Positions 41,925 through 50,690 of a stretch of DNA of 64,000 nt are shown here, one piece after another (positions within the stretch are counted from its first letter, which is position 1; each line of letters begins with the position of its first letter). The DNA comes from Palsa-1400 sp036501625 (GTDB lineage: Bacteria > Verrucomicrobiota > Verrucomicrobiia > Limisphaerales > Palsa-1400). The stretch is taken from the NCBI GenBank assembly GCA_036501625.1, contig DASXZY010000038.1:85057-149056 (forward strand), read 5' to 3'. Position numbers and translations under genes: made by a program. The notes beneath the pieces are model-generated. The model did no database searches. It had not been told where the DNA came from and was given only the letters and a program-made list of their open reading frames with translations.

Positions 41925-42824
41925 ATGTTGGATGACCGCCCATACATGCGGGAGCCTTACCGGCCCGGCTGGTCGATGACTACGATTTTATGCGCCACGC
42001 TCGGAGCGTGCTACCTGGCGCAGATGGTTCTGCACGGCCTGAACCAGGACCGATGGATCATGGACTGGCTGGCGCTGAGCGGCGAGGGAATCGCGCGCGG
42101 CCGCGTCTATCAATTATTGACATACCAGTTCCTGCACGGCTCGATCATGCATTTGCTGTTCAACGTCATCAGCCTTTACTTTTTCGGCCGGGCTGTGGAA
42201 CAAATGCTCGGAAGCCGGGGCATGCTCAAACTTTACCTGGCCAGCGGCGTGATTGGCGGGTTGCTGCAAGTCGGCCTGGCCTTCGCTTTCCCTGTGAAAT
42301 TTGGCTCGTGGGTCGTGGGCGCTTCGGCTGGCATTTTTGGGCTGATCGCCGCCTTTGCCACCCACGCGCCCGACCAGCCCATCACTCTGCTGATTTTCTT
42401 CGTTCTGCCCGTCACTTTCAAAGCAGCCATGCTGTTAATCATCGAAGGCGCCATCGCCGTGGCCAGCGTGGCGGATGCCTTGCTGCCGCATCCTTTTTTT
42501 GACAGCCACATTGCCCACGGCGCGCATTTGGGCGGAATGCTGACGGGCATTGCCTGGATTCGTTTCGCCATGGGGCGCCGCCTGGCCTTCAACTTCTGGC
42601 GCCCGTTCTGGCGCAGGCAGCCCCGGGTGGAAGCGGTCCGCTCCCCGGCCAAACGCGAGGCCAAAGTCGCCGGACGCCAGCCGGAGGATTTGCCTCCGGC
42701 CGAATTTATCAGCCGCGAGGTGGACCCGATTCTGGAAAAAATTTCCGCGCGCGGCATTCACAGCCTGACCGAGCACGAGCGCCAGGTTCTGGAAGCGGCC
42801 CGCAGCCGCATGGCCCGGCGCTGA
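41925..42824 (+). CDS. Rhomboid intramembrane serine protease with conserved tail
   Basis: A 299-aa membrane protease. Six or seven helices span 17-215. The catalytic serine is Ser134 in GASAG and the histidine is His201 in AHGAHLGG. HGSIMHLLFN is the conserved amino-terminal loop motif. The cytoplasmic tail (225-299) ends with DPILEKISARGIHSLTEHER, a short helical motif common at the end of rhomboids from this phylum. Substrates are unknown. It precedes purB by 23 nt and probably heads the operon purB, asparaginase, rimO. Confidence 0.92.
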   Translation: MLDDRPYMREPYRPGWSMTTILCATLGACYLAQMVLHGLNQDRWIMDWLALSGEGIARGRVYQLLTYQFLHGSIMHLLFNVISLYFFGRAVEQMLGSRGMLKLYLASGVIGGLLQVGLAFAFPVKFGSWVVGASAGIFGLIAAFATHAPDQPITLLIFFVLPVTFKAAMLLIIEGAIAVASVADALLPHPFFDSHIAHGAHLGGMLTGIAWIRFAMGRRLAFNFWRPFWRRQPRVEAVRSPAKREAKVAGRQPEDLPPAEFISREVDPILEKISARGIHSLTEHERQVLEAARSRMARR

Positions 42825-42847
42825 CGGACCAAATCATACCCTTACCC

Positions 42848-44176
42848 ATGATCCAACGCTATTCCCGCGCCGCCATGCGCGACATCTGGAGCGAGCAGCG
42901 CAAGCTGGAACTCTGGCTGCAAATCGAACTGCTCGCCGCCGAAGGCCTCGCGGCCGAGGGCTTGATTCCCGCCGCCGATTTCGCCCAAATGAGAGCCGGC
43001 GCCGCCTTCAGCGTCGAACGTTGCAAGGAACTTGAGAAAACCCTCAACCATGACGTCGTCGCCTTTACCACCAACGTCTCGGAAAATATCGGCGCGCCCG
43101 CCAGCCGCTGGCTGCATTTCGGGCTGACCAGCAGCGATGTTGTCGATACCGCCTTCGCCGTGCAAATGACGCAATCGGCGGACATCCTCCTGGCCGGCGT
43201 CCGGGCCCTGCGCGAAGTCATCGCCAAAAAAGCGCGCGAGCACCAATTCACCCCGATGATCGGGCGCAGCCACGGCATCCATGCTGAGCCGCTCACCTTC
43301 GGATTGAAAATGGCGCTCATGTACGATGAATTTACGCGCGCGTTGGAACGGCTGCAATCGGCCCGGCAGCGCGTGGCGGTCGGCAAGCTATCCGGGGCCG
43401 TCGGCACGAGCGCCCATTTGCCGCCGCTGGTGGAATCATTCGTCTGCGCCAAGCTCGGTTTGCGCCCCGCCACGCTGGCCACGCAGGTGGTGCAGCGCGA
43501 TTTGCACGCGGAATTCATGGGCGTCCTGGCTTTGGTCGGAGCGAGCATCGAGCGCTGGGCCACGGAGTTTCGGCACCTTCAGCGCACCGAAGTGCTGGAG
43601 GCGGAGGAATTCTTCGCGCCGGGTCAAAAAGGTTCCAGCGCCATGCCGCACAAGCGCAATCCCATCACCGGCGAGCGCCTGTCGGGGCTGGCGCGCGTCC
43701 TCCGCGGCAATGCCGTGGCCGCGCTGGAAAACGTCGCGCTTTGGCACGAGCGGGACATCAGCCACAGCTCCGTCGAGCGGATCATTTTCCCGGATTCCTG
43801 CACGCTGCTGGATTACATGTTGGTGACGCTGGCAAAATTAACAAGCGGCCTGATCGTTTATCCCGAAAACATGAAGCGCAACCTGGCCCTCTCGCTGGGC
43901 CTGTGGAATTCCCAGACCGTGCTGCTGGCGCTGATTAAAAAAGGATTGACGCGCGAGGCGGCCTACGAATTGGCGCAGCGCAACGCCATGCGCACATGGC
44001 AGGCCAAACACGCGGGCGCCGGCCATGCGGACTTTTTGGCCCAATTGCGCCAGGACCCGGAAGTCAATCAACATTTTGCCCCGGGCGAACTGGAGAAGCT
44101 TTGTTCCCTTGATTTCCATTTTCAAAACATTGGTGCGAAATTTGACAGCGTCTTCGGCCCCGCCCCAGCCAAATGA
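42848..44176 (+). CDS. purB: Adenylosuccinate lyase
   Basis: A 442-aa enzyme of purine synthesis that splits fumarate from SAICAR and adenylosuccinate. It belongs to the fumarase/aspartase superfamily with signature GSSAMPHKRNPI, in which the flexible loop serine acts as base. Other conserved parts are ENIGAPASRWLHFGLTSSD and MIGRSHGIHAEP, whose histidine is the proton donor. Length is normal. The ATG at 42848 (MIQRYSRAAMRDIW) is typical. Its stop overlaps the ATG of the next gene (ATGA), indicating translational coupling. Confidence 0.96.
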   Translation: MIQRYSRAAMRDIWSEQRKLELWLQIELLAAEGLAAEGLIPAADFAQMRAGAAFSVERCKELEKTLNHDVVAFTTNVSENIGAPASRWLHFGLTSSDVVDTAFAVQMTQSADILLAGVRALREVIAKKAREHQFTPMIGRSHGIHAEPLTFGLKMALMYDEFTRALERLQSARQRVAVGKLSGAVGTSAHLPPLVESFVCAKLGLRPATLATQVVQRDLHAEFMGVLALVGASIERWATEFRHLQRTEVLEAEEFFAPGQKGSSAMPHKRNPITGERLSGLARVLRGNAVAALENVALWHERDISHSSVERIIFPDSCTLLDYMLVTLAKLTSGLIVYPENMKRNLALSLGLWNSQTVLLALIKKGLTREAAYELAQRNAMRTWQAKHAGAGHADFLAQLRQDPEVNQHFAPGELEKLCSLDFHFQNIGAKFDSVFGPAPAK

Positions 44177-45123
44177 ATATGTCACGGCGCAAATTTGTCC
44201 GTCGCACGGCCCTTGGCTTGGCGGCTGGGGCGGCTTCCGCGGGCGCGCAACCGGCCCCCGAAAAAGGCGAGGCGCCGCTGGTCGTTTCAACCTGGCCGTT
44301 CGGCAAGCCCGCCAATGACGTGGCTTTGAAGATACTTCTCGGCGGCGGCTCCATACTTGACGCGGTCGAACAAGGCATTTGGGTGGTCGAAGACGACGCC
44401 TCGAATAAATCGGTCGGCCTGGGCGGCGGCGCCAACGCGGCCGGTTTTGTGCAATTGGATGCCTGCATCATGTCCGGCCCCGGCCATGGGGCAGGGTGTG
44501 TCGCGGCCATCGAAGGCATCCGTCATCCCATTTCCGCTGCGCGGCGCGTGATGGAGAAGACCAAACATGTCATGCTGGCGGGCGAGGGGGCCAGGGTTTT
44601 CGCGCTGGAGGAAGGATTGGAATCCGTGCCCGTGGATGACCGCGCCTTCTACGAAAAATGGCGCAAAGAACGCAGCGCCCAGCGGACGAAAAAAAACGAA
44701 GGCCACGACACCATCGCGTTGCTGGCGCTGGCCGCCGATGGCACGCTGGCCGGCGGCTGCTCCACCAGCGGCATGGCTGGAAAATTGCCAGGGCGGGTTG
44801 GCGATTCGCCCATTCCCGGCAGCGGTTTGTATGTCGATAACGAAGTCGGAGCGGCCGGCGCGACGGGCACGGGCGAAAACACCATGCGCTATTGCGGTTC
44901 TTTTATGATTGTGGAATTTATGCGGCAGGGCCTGTCTCCGCGGGACGCGATCCTGAAAACGATTCATCGCATTGTCGATTCCGAGAAACGCGATGATCTC
45001 CACCTCAATTTCATCGCGCTGGACAAGCATGGCCGTTATGCCGCGGCCGGAACCGACAGCGGTTTCAAATATGCCGCGGCCACGCGGAGCCAAAGCGTCG
45101 TTCTGGATAATCCTGGCCTATGA
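44173..45123 (+). CDS. Exported N4-(beta-N-acetylglucosaminyl)-L-asparaginase family protein
   Basis: A 316-aa protein of the N-terminal nucleophile (isoaspartyl peptidase/asparaginase 2) family. The autocleavage nucleophile is Thr180 in EGHDTIALL, giving alpha and beta chains, as in glycosylasparaginase. The amino end MNMSRRKFVRRTALG is a twin-arginine signal (SRRKFV), so it is likely exported folded. Other motifs are GGGSILDAVEQG and DNEVGAAGATGTGE. It overlaps purB and rimO by 4 nt each. A role in glycoprotein or asparagine-linked glycan breakdown is inferred from the family. Confidence 0.92.
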   Translation: MNMSRRKFVRRTALGLAAGAASAGAQPAPEKGEAPLVVSTWPFGKPANDVALKILLGGGSILDAVEQGIWVVEDDASNKSVGLGGGANAAGFVQLDACIMSGPGHGAGCVAAIEGIRHPISAARRVMEKTKHVMLAGEGARVFALEEGLESVPVDDRAFYEKWRKERSAQRTKKNEGHDTIALLALAADGTLAGGCSTSGMAGKLPGRVGDSPIPGSGLYVDNEVGAAGATGTGENTMRYCGSFMIVEFMRQGLSPRDAILKTIHRIVDSEKRDDLHLNFIALDKHGRYAAAGTDSGFKYAAATRSQSVVLDNPGL

Positions 45124-46709
45124 GTTCCCTCAAAAAAACTCCGTTGCGCGTCGGTTTGATTTCGCTCGGCTGCGCGAAAAACCTGGTCGATGCCGAGATC
45201 ATGCTTGGATCGCTCATCAAATCCGGCCTGGACGTGACCAATGAGGCCGCGTCGGCCGATGTTCTTATTGTCAATACTTGTTCCTTCATTGACGCCGCGC
45301 AGGAGGAAAGCATCGACGCCATTTTGGAATCGACCCAGGCCCGCCAGCGCATCAACCCGGCCCAAGGGATCGTCGTGGCCGGCTGCCTGCCGCAGCGTTT
45401 TCGCGACGATTTGCCCAAACTGCTGCCGGAAGTCGATGCGTTCATGGGGATCGATCAGGTCGCGCAAGTTTCCGGCATTGTCGAGCAGGCTTTGGCCCGC
45501 CGCCGCGAGAAGATGGCGGCCCGCGCGGATGCCGCGCCGGCCAAAAAGGAAGTGGCGCGCCGCCTCGCCGAATTGGACAAGGAACCGCCGCCGGTCAATG
45601 TCCATCTGCGGCCCAGTTACATTCCTGATTTTGCCACGCCGCGCTTTCGGCTGACGCCCCGGCACTTTGCATACGTCAAGATCGCCGAAGGGTGCAATCA
45701 TCCGTGCAGCTTCTGCATCATCCCCCGCATGCGCGGCTCCCATCGCAGCCGCGCCCAAAGCGACATCGTGCGCGAGGCCCGCCAGCTTATCGCCGAGGGT
45801 GTCAAAGAACTGAATCTCATCTCGCAGGATTCCACCTATTACGGCCTGGACTTGCGCGCCGGCCATTCGCGCGCGATTTCTTCGCCGGAAAAATTTTCCG
45901 CGGCCGCCCAGGCCCTGCCGGCGGACGCCACCACGCTCTGCACGCTCCTGCGCGAACTCAATGACTTGCCAGGCGATTTCTGGATTCGTTTGCTTTACAC
46001 GCATCCGGCCCATTGGACGGACGAATTGATCGCGGCCATCGCGCAATGCCCGAAAGTGGCTCGCTACGTCGATATGCCGCTGCAGCACATCCACCAAAAC
46101 ATGCTCGAACGGATGCGCCGTGAAACCTCCCGGCAATACATCGTTGATCTTGTTGACAGAATTCGGGCCGGCATCCCGGGCATCGCGCTGCGCACGACGT
46201 TCATCGTCGGTTTTCCTGGGGAGACGGAAGAGTATTTTGAATCGCTGCTGGAATTCATCCGCGCGGCGCGCTTTGAGCGGCTGGGTGTGTTCACCTATTC
46301 CCAACAGGAAGGAACGCGCGCGGCCAAGATGGAAGAACAGGCTTCCGATGCCGTCAAGAAACGCCGCCAGCAGCGGGCCATGTCGGAGCAATTGAAAATC
46401 GCGCGGCAGATTTCCGCCGGCCGGGTCGGCAGCGAGGCGGTGGTGCTGGTCGAGCGCGAAGCCTCGGCGGGCGATTTGCAGAGCGCCCAGGTTCGTTCGT
46501 GGGAGCACGGATTAATCCGCGCCGGTTCCGCCGCGCCGGCCGCGGTTGGCGGAAAGCGCGGGCCCTATTGGGTGGCCCGGAGCGAGGCTGACGCCCCGGA
46601 TATTGACGGCCGCGTTTATGTGCGGGGCAGGGCGGCGGCGGGAGAATTCGCGCGTGTCAATATAATCGGCCACACCGACTACGATCTGATCGCCGAGCCA
46701 TTGGCGTAA
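45120..46709 (+). CDS. rimO: Ribosomal protein S12 methylthiotransferase RimO
   Basis: A 529-aa radical-SAM enzyme that thiomethylates Asp89 of ribosomal protein S12. The radical-SAM cysteines are Cys192, Cys196 and Cys199 (CNHPCSFC). The UPF0004 cluster cysteines are in SLGCAKNLVDAE, NTCSFIDAAQ and VAGCLPQR. The TRAM domain is at the end. Usual length is about 440. Extra material lies near 130-180 (charged linker), 240-280 (LDLRAGHSRAISSPEKFSAA) and before the TRAM domain. Start ATG overlaps the asparaginase stop by 4 nt. Confidence 0.94.
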   Translation: MSSLKKTPLRVGLISLGCAKNLVDAEIMLGSLIKSGLDVTNEAASADVLIVNTCSFIDAAQEESIDAILESTQARQRINPAQGIVVAGCLPQRFRDDLPKLLPEVDAFMGIDQVAQVSGIVEQALARRREKMAARADAAPAKKEVARRLAELDKEPPPVNVHLRPSYIPDFATPRFRLTPRHFAYVKIAEGCNHPCSFCIIPRMRGSHRSRAQSDIVREARQLIAEGVKELNLISQDSTYYGLDLRAGHSRAISSPEKFSAAAQALPADATTLCTLLRELNDLPGDFWIRLLYTHPAHWTDELIAAIAQCPKVARYVDMPLQHIHQNMLERMRRETSRQYIVDLVDRIRAGIPGIALRTTFIVGFPGETEEYFESLLEFIRAARFERLGVFTYSQQEGTRAAKMEEQASDAVKKRRQQRAMSEQLKIARQISAGRVGSEAVVLVEREASAGDLQSAQVRSWEHGLIRAGSAAPAAVGGKRGPYWVARSEADAPDIDGRVYVRGRAAAGEFARVNIIGHTDYDLIAEPLA

Positions 46710-46711
46710 AA

Positions 46712-47638
46712 TTAGCCTTGACTGTACTCGGCAATGGAGTGGTCGCGGCCGCAATCAAAGCAGCGCGCCTTGGCAAAAACGGCGCCGCATTTTGGGCAAA
46801 TCCCGCCGGAGGCGAACATGTCAAAGGCCTGCCCGCACTTGGCGCACAGCCACAGATCACCCGCCAGCGGCGGTTTGCGGCAGCTTGGGCACGCCAAGCC
46901 CGTGTGGCGCGGAGAGGCCTCCAGTTTCGCCAGAATCCGCGCCTGCTTGAATCCGCTCCAGCAACGGATGAACGCAAAACCGCCCATGACCAGCAGCCAA
47001 ATGGAGTCAAAGCTATTGTTGAGCCACCGGGAATTGGCCATGGCCGCCAGCAGAAGCAGCAGCGGCACCGCCACCAATCCCATCACGGTCGCGATCATCA
47101 GGCTGCGCGCGCGCCCGGTCGCATACCAAATCAGGCAGCGCAGAATCTGGCCGCCATCCAAAGGATAAAGCGGCAGCATGTTGAAGCACAGCAATCCGAG
47201 ATCAACCACCCAAAGATAAGTCACGAAATGGTAGAAGTTCGGCATGGTCAGCGCCCAATGCGCGCGGCCTCCCATGTACCAAAGAACCGTGAGAATTGGG
47301 AACAGCACGACATTGACCAGCGGCCCGGCGGCCAGGCTCCAGAGCGTCGCGCCGGGACGCGGCGGCGGGTCCACGTAAGCCACTCCGCCCAGCGGCCACA
47401 GGACAATCAGGTCGGCCCTGCCTCCGACGCTTCGGCAGGCCAGCGCGTGGCCGAATTCATGCATCAGCACGATGGCGAAGAGGCTCAGATACTCCAGCGC
47501 GCCCCACGCGTATGACGAGTAACCTTCGGCGCGCATCCTGATGAGAAAGAACGCGACCAGAAACCATGTCCAATTCAGAAAGACATCAATGCCCGCGACG
47601 CGGAACAGGCGGATGGAATTTTTCGGTCTAGGAAGCAT
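46712..47638 (-). CDS. Site-2 protease family (M50) with zinc ribbons
   Basis: A 308-aa membrane metalloprotease. HEFGH (His60, Glu61, His64) and the second zinc-binding aspartate motif LPLYPLDGGQ place it in M50. Membrane helices flank these motifs. The tail beyond residue 250 is unusual: two consecutive zinc ribbons with CPSC, CAKC, CPKC and CFDC pairs. Such cytoplasmic ribbons could recruit a regulator or RNA. It is convergent with rimO (3-nt gap) and divergent from the next gene. Confidence 0.88.
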   Translation of the reverse strand: MLPRPKNSIRLFRVAGIDVFLNWTWFLVAFFLIRMRAEGYSSYAWGALEYLSLFAIVLMHEFGHALACRSVGGRADLIVLWPLGGVAYVDPPPRPGATLWSLAAGPLVNVVLFPILTVLWYMGGRAHWALTMPNFYHFVTYLWVVDLGLLCFNMLPLYPLDGGQILRCLIWYATGRARSLMIATVMGLVAVPLLLLLAAMANSRWLNNSFDSIWLLVMGGFAFIRCWSGFKQARILAKLEASPRHTGLACPSCRKPPLAGDLWLCAKCGQAFDMFASGGICPKCGAVFAKARCFDCGRDHSIAEYSQG

Positions 47639-47750
47639 GAGCGGTTGTCACGCCCTGTTGTTACAGGATAGCTGGGGAATGCTCAATGACCAATTTCGCG
47701 CTCCCTCAAAAGAGTTGCTTTTGGCCCCGGTTTGAGAATACTTGAGCCTC

Positions 47751-48368
47751 GTGAACGGCCTCAAAATAAAGATAGCCATCGTGTGCGCGATCGCGGCGGC
47801 CGCGCTGGCCATGCTTTTTGTCCAGCAGCAGACTGTCAAACAATTGCGCCAGGAGAACGAGGCGTTGAAGGCGCAGGCCGCGCAAGCGGCCCAGGCGCAG
47901 CAGGCCCAGGCCGCCCAGGATGCCGCCAGCGCGGGCGGCGCGGCTGCCGCGGCCGACGAGCAATCCCATGAGGTGGCGCGCCTGCGCAATGAAGTGGCGA
48001 AGCTGCGCAAGTCCACCAACGACCTGAATAGATCCAAGGCGGAAATGCAGACGCGCAACCAGCGTTTGGAGTCGGCAGCCGAGGCCAGCAAGACCGCCGT
48101 CGTGGAAGCGCAGGCGGCTGAGCGCCAGCGGGCGCAGAATGTCAACACGTGCATCAATTTTCTCCGCGTTCTTGACTCCGCCAAGCAGCAATGGGCTTTG
48201 GAAAACAAACTGGCGGCCACCAACGTTCCCACGATTAACGATCTCGCGCCTTATCTGAACAAGGATCAGAACGGGAATCTGCCGGCCTGCCCTGATGGAG
48301 GGACCTACACGATTGGCGCTGTCAACGAGAAACCGGCCTGCAACATCGCGGGGCACGTGCTCCCGTGA
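47751..48368 (+). CDS. Membrane-anchored coiled-coil protein with pseudopilin-like tail
   Basis: A 205-aa protein starting at GTG 47751 (TTG 47742 is possible). An amino-terminal membrane helix (KIAIVCAIAAAALAMLFV) is followed by a long coiled coil with Gln/Ala repeats over about 25-125. The last 75 residues (NVNTCINFLRVLDSAKQQWA, APYLNKDQNGNLPACPDGGT, ACNIAGHVLP) closely resemble the carboxy-terminal part of pseudopilin-type proteins, including the two cysteines. There is no prepilin cleavage motif. The fusion is unusual. It precedes a TauE gene by 22 nt. Confidence 0.72.
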   Translation: MNGLKIKIAIVCAIAAAALAMLFVQQQTVKQLRQENEALKAQAAQAAQAQQAQAAQDAASAGGAAAAADEQSHEVARLRNEVAKLRKSTNDLNRSKAEMQTRNQRLESAAEASKTAVVEAQAAERQRAQNVNTCINFLRVLDSAKQQWALENKLAATNVPTINDLAPYLNKDQNGNLPACPDGGTYTIGAVNEKPACNIAGHVLP

Positions 48369-48390
48369 AGCGGGCCGCTCATCCGCGGCC

Positions 48391-49131
48391 ATGCATTTGA
48401 CTTATTGGCAATGGGCTTGCCTGGGCGCGGCCGCCTTCTGCACCGGCCTGGCCAAAACGGGCATTGCCGGATTGGGCATCCTGCCTGTGGCCCTCTTTGC
48501 CAACGCGCTGCCGGCGCGGGAATCCACCGGAGCGCTCCTGCCGCTGCTCCTATGCGGGGATGTTTTTGGCGTGGCATTGTTCCGCAAGCACGCCAGTTGG
48601 CCCCGGCTGTGGCGCCTCTTCCCGTGGGTGATGGCTGGCGTCTTCATTGGCTTCTTCGCGCTGGGCCGTGTCAACAATTCGCAAATGCAGCGCATGATTG
48701 GCGTCATCCTTCTCGCCTTGATGGCGCTGCGCTGGTGGCGCGGCCGCCAGTCGGGAGACCTCGCCGTCCGCCTGCCGCATTCGTGGTGGTTCGCGGCGCT
48801 CATGGGCGTCCTGGCGGGATTCACTACCATGGTGGCCAACGCCGCCGGCCCTGTCATGGTTCTCTATTTCCTGGTTCTCGGCCTGCCGAAACTGGAGTTC
48901 ATCGGAACCGCCGCTTGGTTCTTTATGCTGGTTAATTTGTTCAAAGTCCCGTTCAGCGCGGCCCTTGGTTTGATCACGCCCCAATCGCTGGTGATGGACG
49001 CAATCCTGGCGCTGCCGATGATCCCCGGCGCCTTGCTCGGCCCGCGCATTCTTGACAAAATCAACCAGCGCGTCTTCGACCGAATGGCGCTCTTGTTGAC
49101 ATTGGCCGCGGTCGTCCGGTTATTGTGGTGA
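48391..49131 (+). CDS. TauE/SafE family anion transporter
   Basis: A 246-aa membrane protein with about seven or eight helices. The amino-terminal WACLGAAAFCTGLAKTGIAG and the central repeat GVLAGFTTMVANAAGPVMVL are the two characteristic halves of the TauE/SafE (DUF81) fold, transporters of sulfite, sulfoacetate or related organic anions. The ATG at 48391 replaces an upstream frame reaching into the previous gene. Its 3' end overlaps the DUF1080 gene by 12 nt on the opposite strand. Confidence 0.9.
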   Translation: MHLTYWQWACLGAAAFCTGLAKTGIAGLGILPVALFANALPARESTGALLPLLLCGDVFGVALFRKHASWPRLWRLFPWVMAGVFIGFFALGRVNNSQMQRMIGVILLALMALRWWRGRQSGDLAVRLPHSWWFAALMGVLAGFTTMVANAAGPVMVLYFLVLGLPKLEFIGTAAWFFMLVNLFKVPFSAALGLITPQSLVMDAILALPMIPGALLGPRILDKINQRVFDRMALLLTLAAVVRLLW

Positions 49132-49962
49132 ACCCAGCCGGCGAATCCAAATATTGCGGTAGCGCACCGGATTGGCGTTGTGTTCCTGCAACCCTATAAA
49201 TACCTCGGGCGGATGCGGCGGCGGATAATGCGAAAGCGATTTCCACGGCACTTCGGCGCTGATGCCATCGGTGCCCCCAATGAATTCATAATGGTTCTGC
49301 ACGACGACTCCGTTGAAGAGGACGGTCGCGCAGGCTTTCTTTGTCAAATGGCCTTCGCCATCCCAGCGCGGGGACTCAAAGATGATGTCGTAAGCCTGCC
49401 ATTGTCCGGGCGGCTTGCTGGGGTTGGCCAGCGGCGGCGACTGCCCGTAAATGGCGCCTGCTTGGCCATCCGGGTAAGTCTTGGCCTCGTAAGAATCGAG
49501 CACCTGCACTTCGTACATGCCGTTGATAAGAATGCCGCTGTTGCCGCGCCCCTGGCCGGCGCCTGTGGCCGGAACGGGCGCGGCCCATTCCACGTGCAAT
49601 TGGAAATCCGCCCATCGTCCGCGTGTGTGGATGCCGCCGCCGCGGGTGACTTGCACATAGCCGTCCTGCACTTTCCAATCCGCGTCGCCGCCCCGGTCGT
49701 TTTGCCATTTCGACAAATCCGCGCCATCGAAAAGAACCTCCGCGTCCGATGGCGGCGGCGCGTTTTGGCTGAACGCCGCGCCGGGAGTGACAACCGGCGG
49801 TTGCGGGCGGTCAGGATCATGGACGTGCCATTTGCCCTCGGGAAGCATGGGTGTGTCGTGGAAGCCGTCAATGGGTTCGCCGGCGCGGGCCGTCAAACAA
49901 GCAGCCAAGGCAAGAAGCCCTCCAAGCGCGAGTGTTTTTGCATTCATAATTCGTTTTGACAT
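49120..49962 (-). CDS. Secreted DUF1080 protein, second subtype
   Basis: A 280-aa exported protein. Signal peptide about 1-27 (TLALGGLLALAACLTARA). It has a proline-rich linker, then DAEVLFDGADLSKWQNDRGG, GIHTRGRWADFQLHVEWAA, GNSGILINGMYEVQVLDSYE and PWKSLSHYPPPHPPEV. The DUF1080 domain fits lectin-like or 3-keto-glycoside hydrolase folds. An ATG at 49947 is an alternative start. It runs in the same direction as pdxH, 12 nt downstream, so the pair may share a transcript. Confidence 0.88.
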   Translation of the reverse strand: MSKRIMNAKTLALGGLLALAACLTARAGEPIDGFHDTPMLPEGKWHVHDPDRPQPPVVTPGAAFSQNAPPPSDAEVLFDGADLSKWQNDRGGDADWKVQDGYVQVTRGGGIHTRGRWADFQLHVEWAAPVPATGAGQGRGNSGILINGMYEVQVLDSYEAKTYPDGQAGAIYGQSPPLANPSKPPGQWQAYDIIFESPRWDGEGHLTKKACATVLFNGVVVQNHYEFIGGTDGISAEVPWKSLSHYPPPHPPEVFIGLQEHNANPVRYRNIWIRRLGSPQ

Positions 49963-49974
49963 TAAACCGCGCCC

Positions 49975-50610
49975 TCACGGCGCCAAACGGTCGATATTCC
50001 AGGAGCCATCCGGCTGGCGGACGTAAAGAAAACGGTCGTGCAGGCGGCTGGGCCGGCCTTGCCAGAATTCGATCTCTCTCGGCGCCACCCGATAGCCGCC
50101 CCAAAACGGCGGAACCGGCACCGGCCCTTTGCCAAATTGGCGCGTGAGTTCCTCCAGTTTTTCCTCCAGCGCCGCCCGCGTGGCAATGACCGAGCTTTGC
50201 GGCGACGCCCAGGCGCCAAGCTGGCTGCCGCGCGGCCGCGTGCTGAAGTAAGCCAGCGTCTCCTCGGCGGAAACCCTCCCGGTCGAGCCGGACACGATGA
50301 CTTGCCGCTCCATGGCCAGCCACGGAAAGAGCAGGGCCGCATTGGCATTCTCGCCAATCTGGCGGGACTTGCGGCTGTTCAGATTTGTAAAGAAAACGAA
50401 GCCGCGCTCATCGAAGTTTTTCAAAAGCACCGTGCGGACCAGCGGGCGGTGATCGGCGCCGGTGGTGGCGAGGCTCATGGCATTGGGCTCAATGACCCTG
50501 GCCTCGGCCGCTTCCTTGAACCAGAGGGCAAACTGGTCCCATGGGCTTGGCTTGAGGCCGGCCCGGTCCAACGCGCCGCGCGAGTATTCCGAGCGGGTTT
50601 CTATCTTCAT
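49975..50610 (-). CDS. pdxH: Pyridoxine/pyridoxamine 5'-phosphate oxidase
   Basis: A 211-aa FMN enzyme that makes pyridoxal 5'-phosphate from PNP or PMP. Motifs are EPNAMSLATTGADHRPLVRT, VLLKNFDERGFVFFTNLNSRKS and RQVIVSGSTGRVSAEET with WGGYRVAPREIEFWQGR near the end. The ATG at 50610 is used rather than the longer frame from 50709. It is divergent from the sulfotransferase gene and precedes DUF1080. Confidence 0.95.
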   Translation of the reverse strand: MKIETRSEYSRGALDRAGLKPSPWDQFALWFKEAAEARVIEPNAMSLATTGADHRPLVRTVLLKNFDERGFVFFTNLNSRKSRQIGENANAALLFPWLAMERQVIVSGSTGRVSAEETLAYFSTRPRGSQLGAWASPQSSVIATRAALEEKLEELTRQFGKGPVPVPPFWGGYRVAPREIEFWQGRPSRLHDRFLYVRQPDGSWNIDRLAP

Positions 50611-50690
50611 GACAACAGCCTTGCGCCGGAACTCCAAAATGTCAAAAGCTTGATAAATCGGAACCATTGATCGACCTTCCTGACAGAAAG

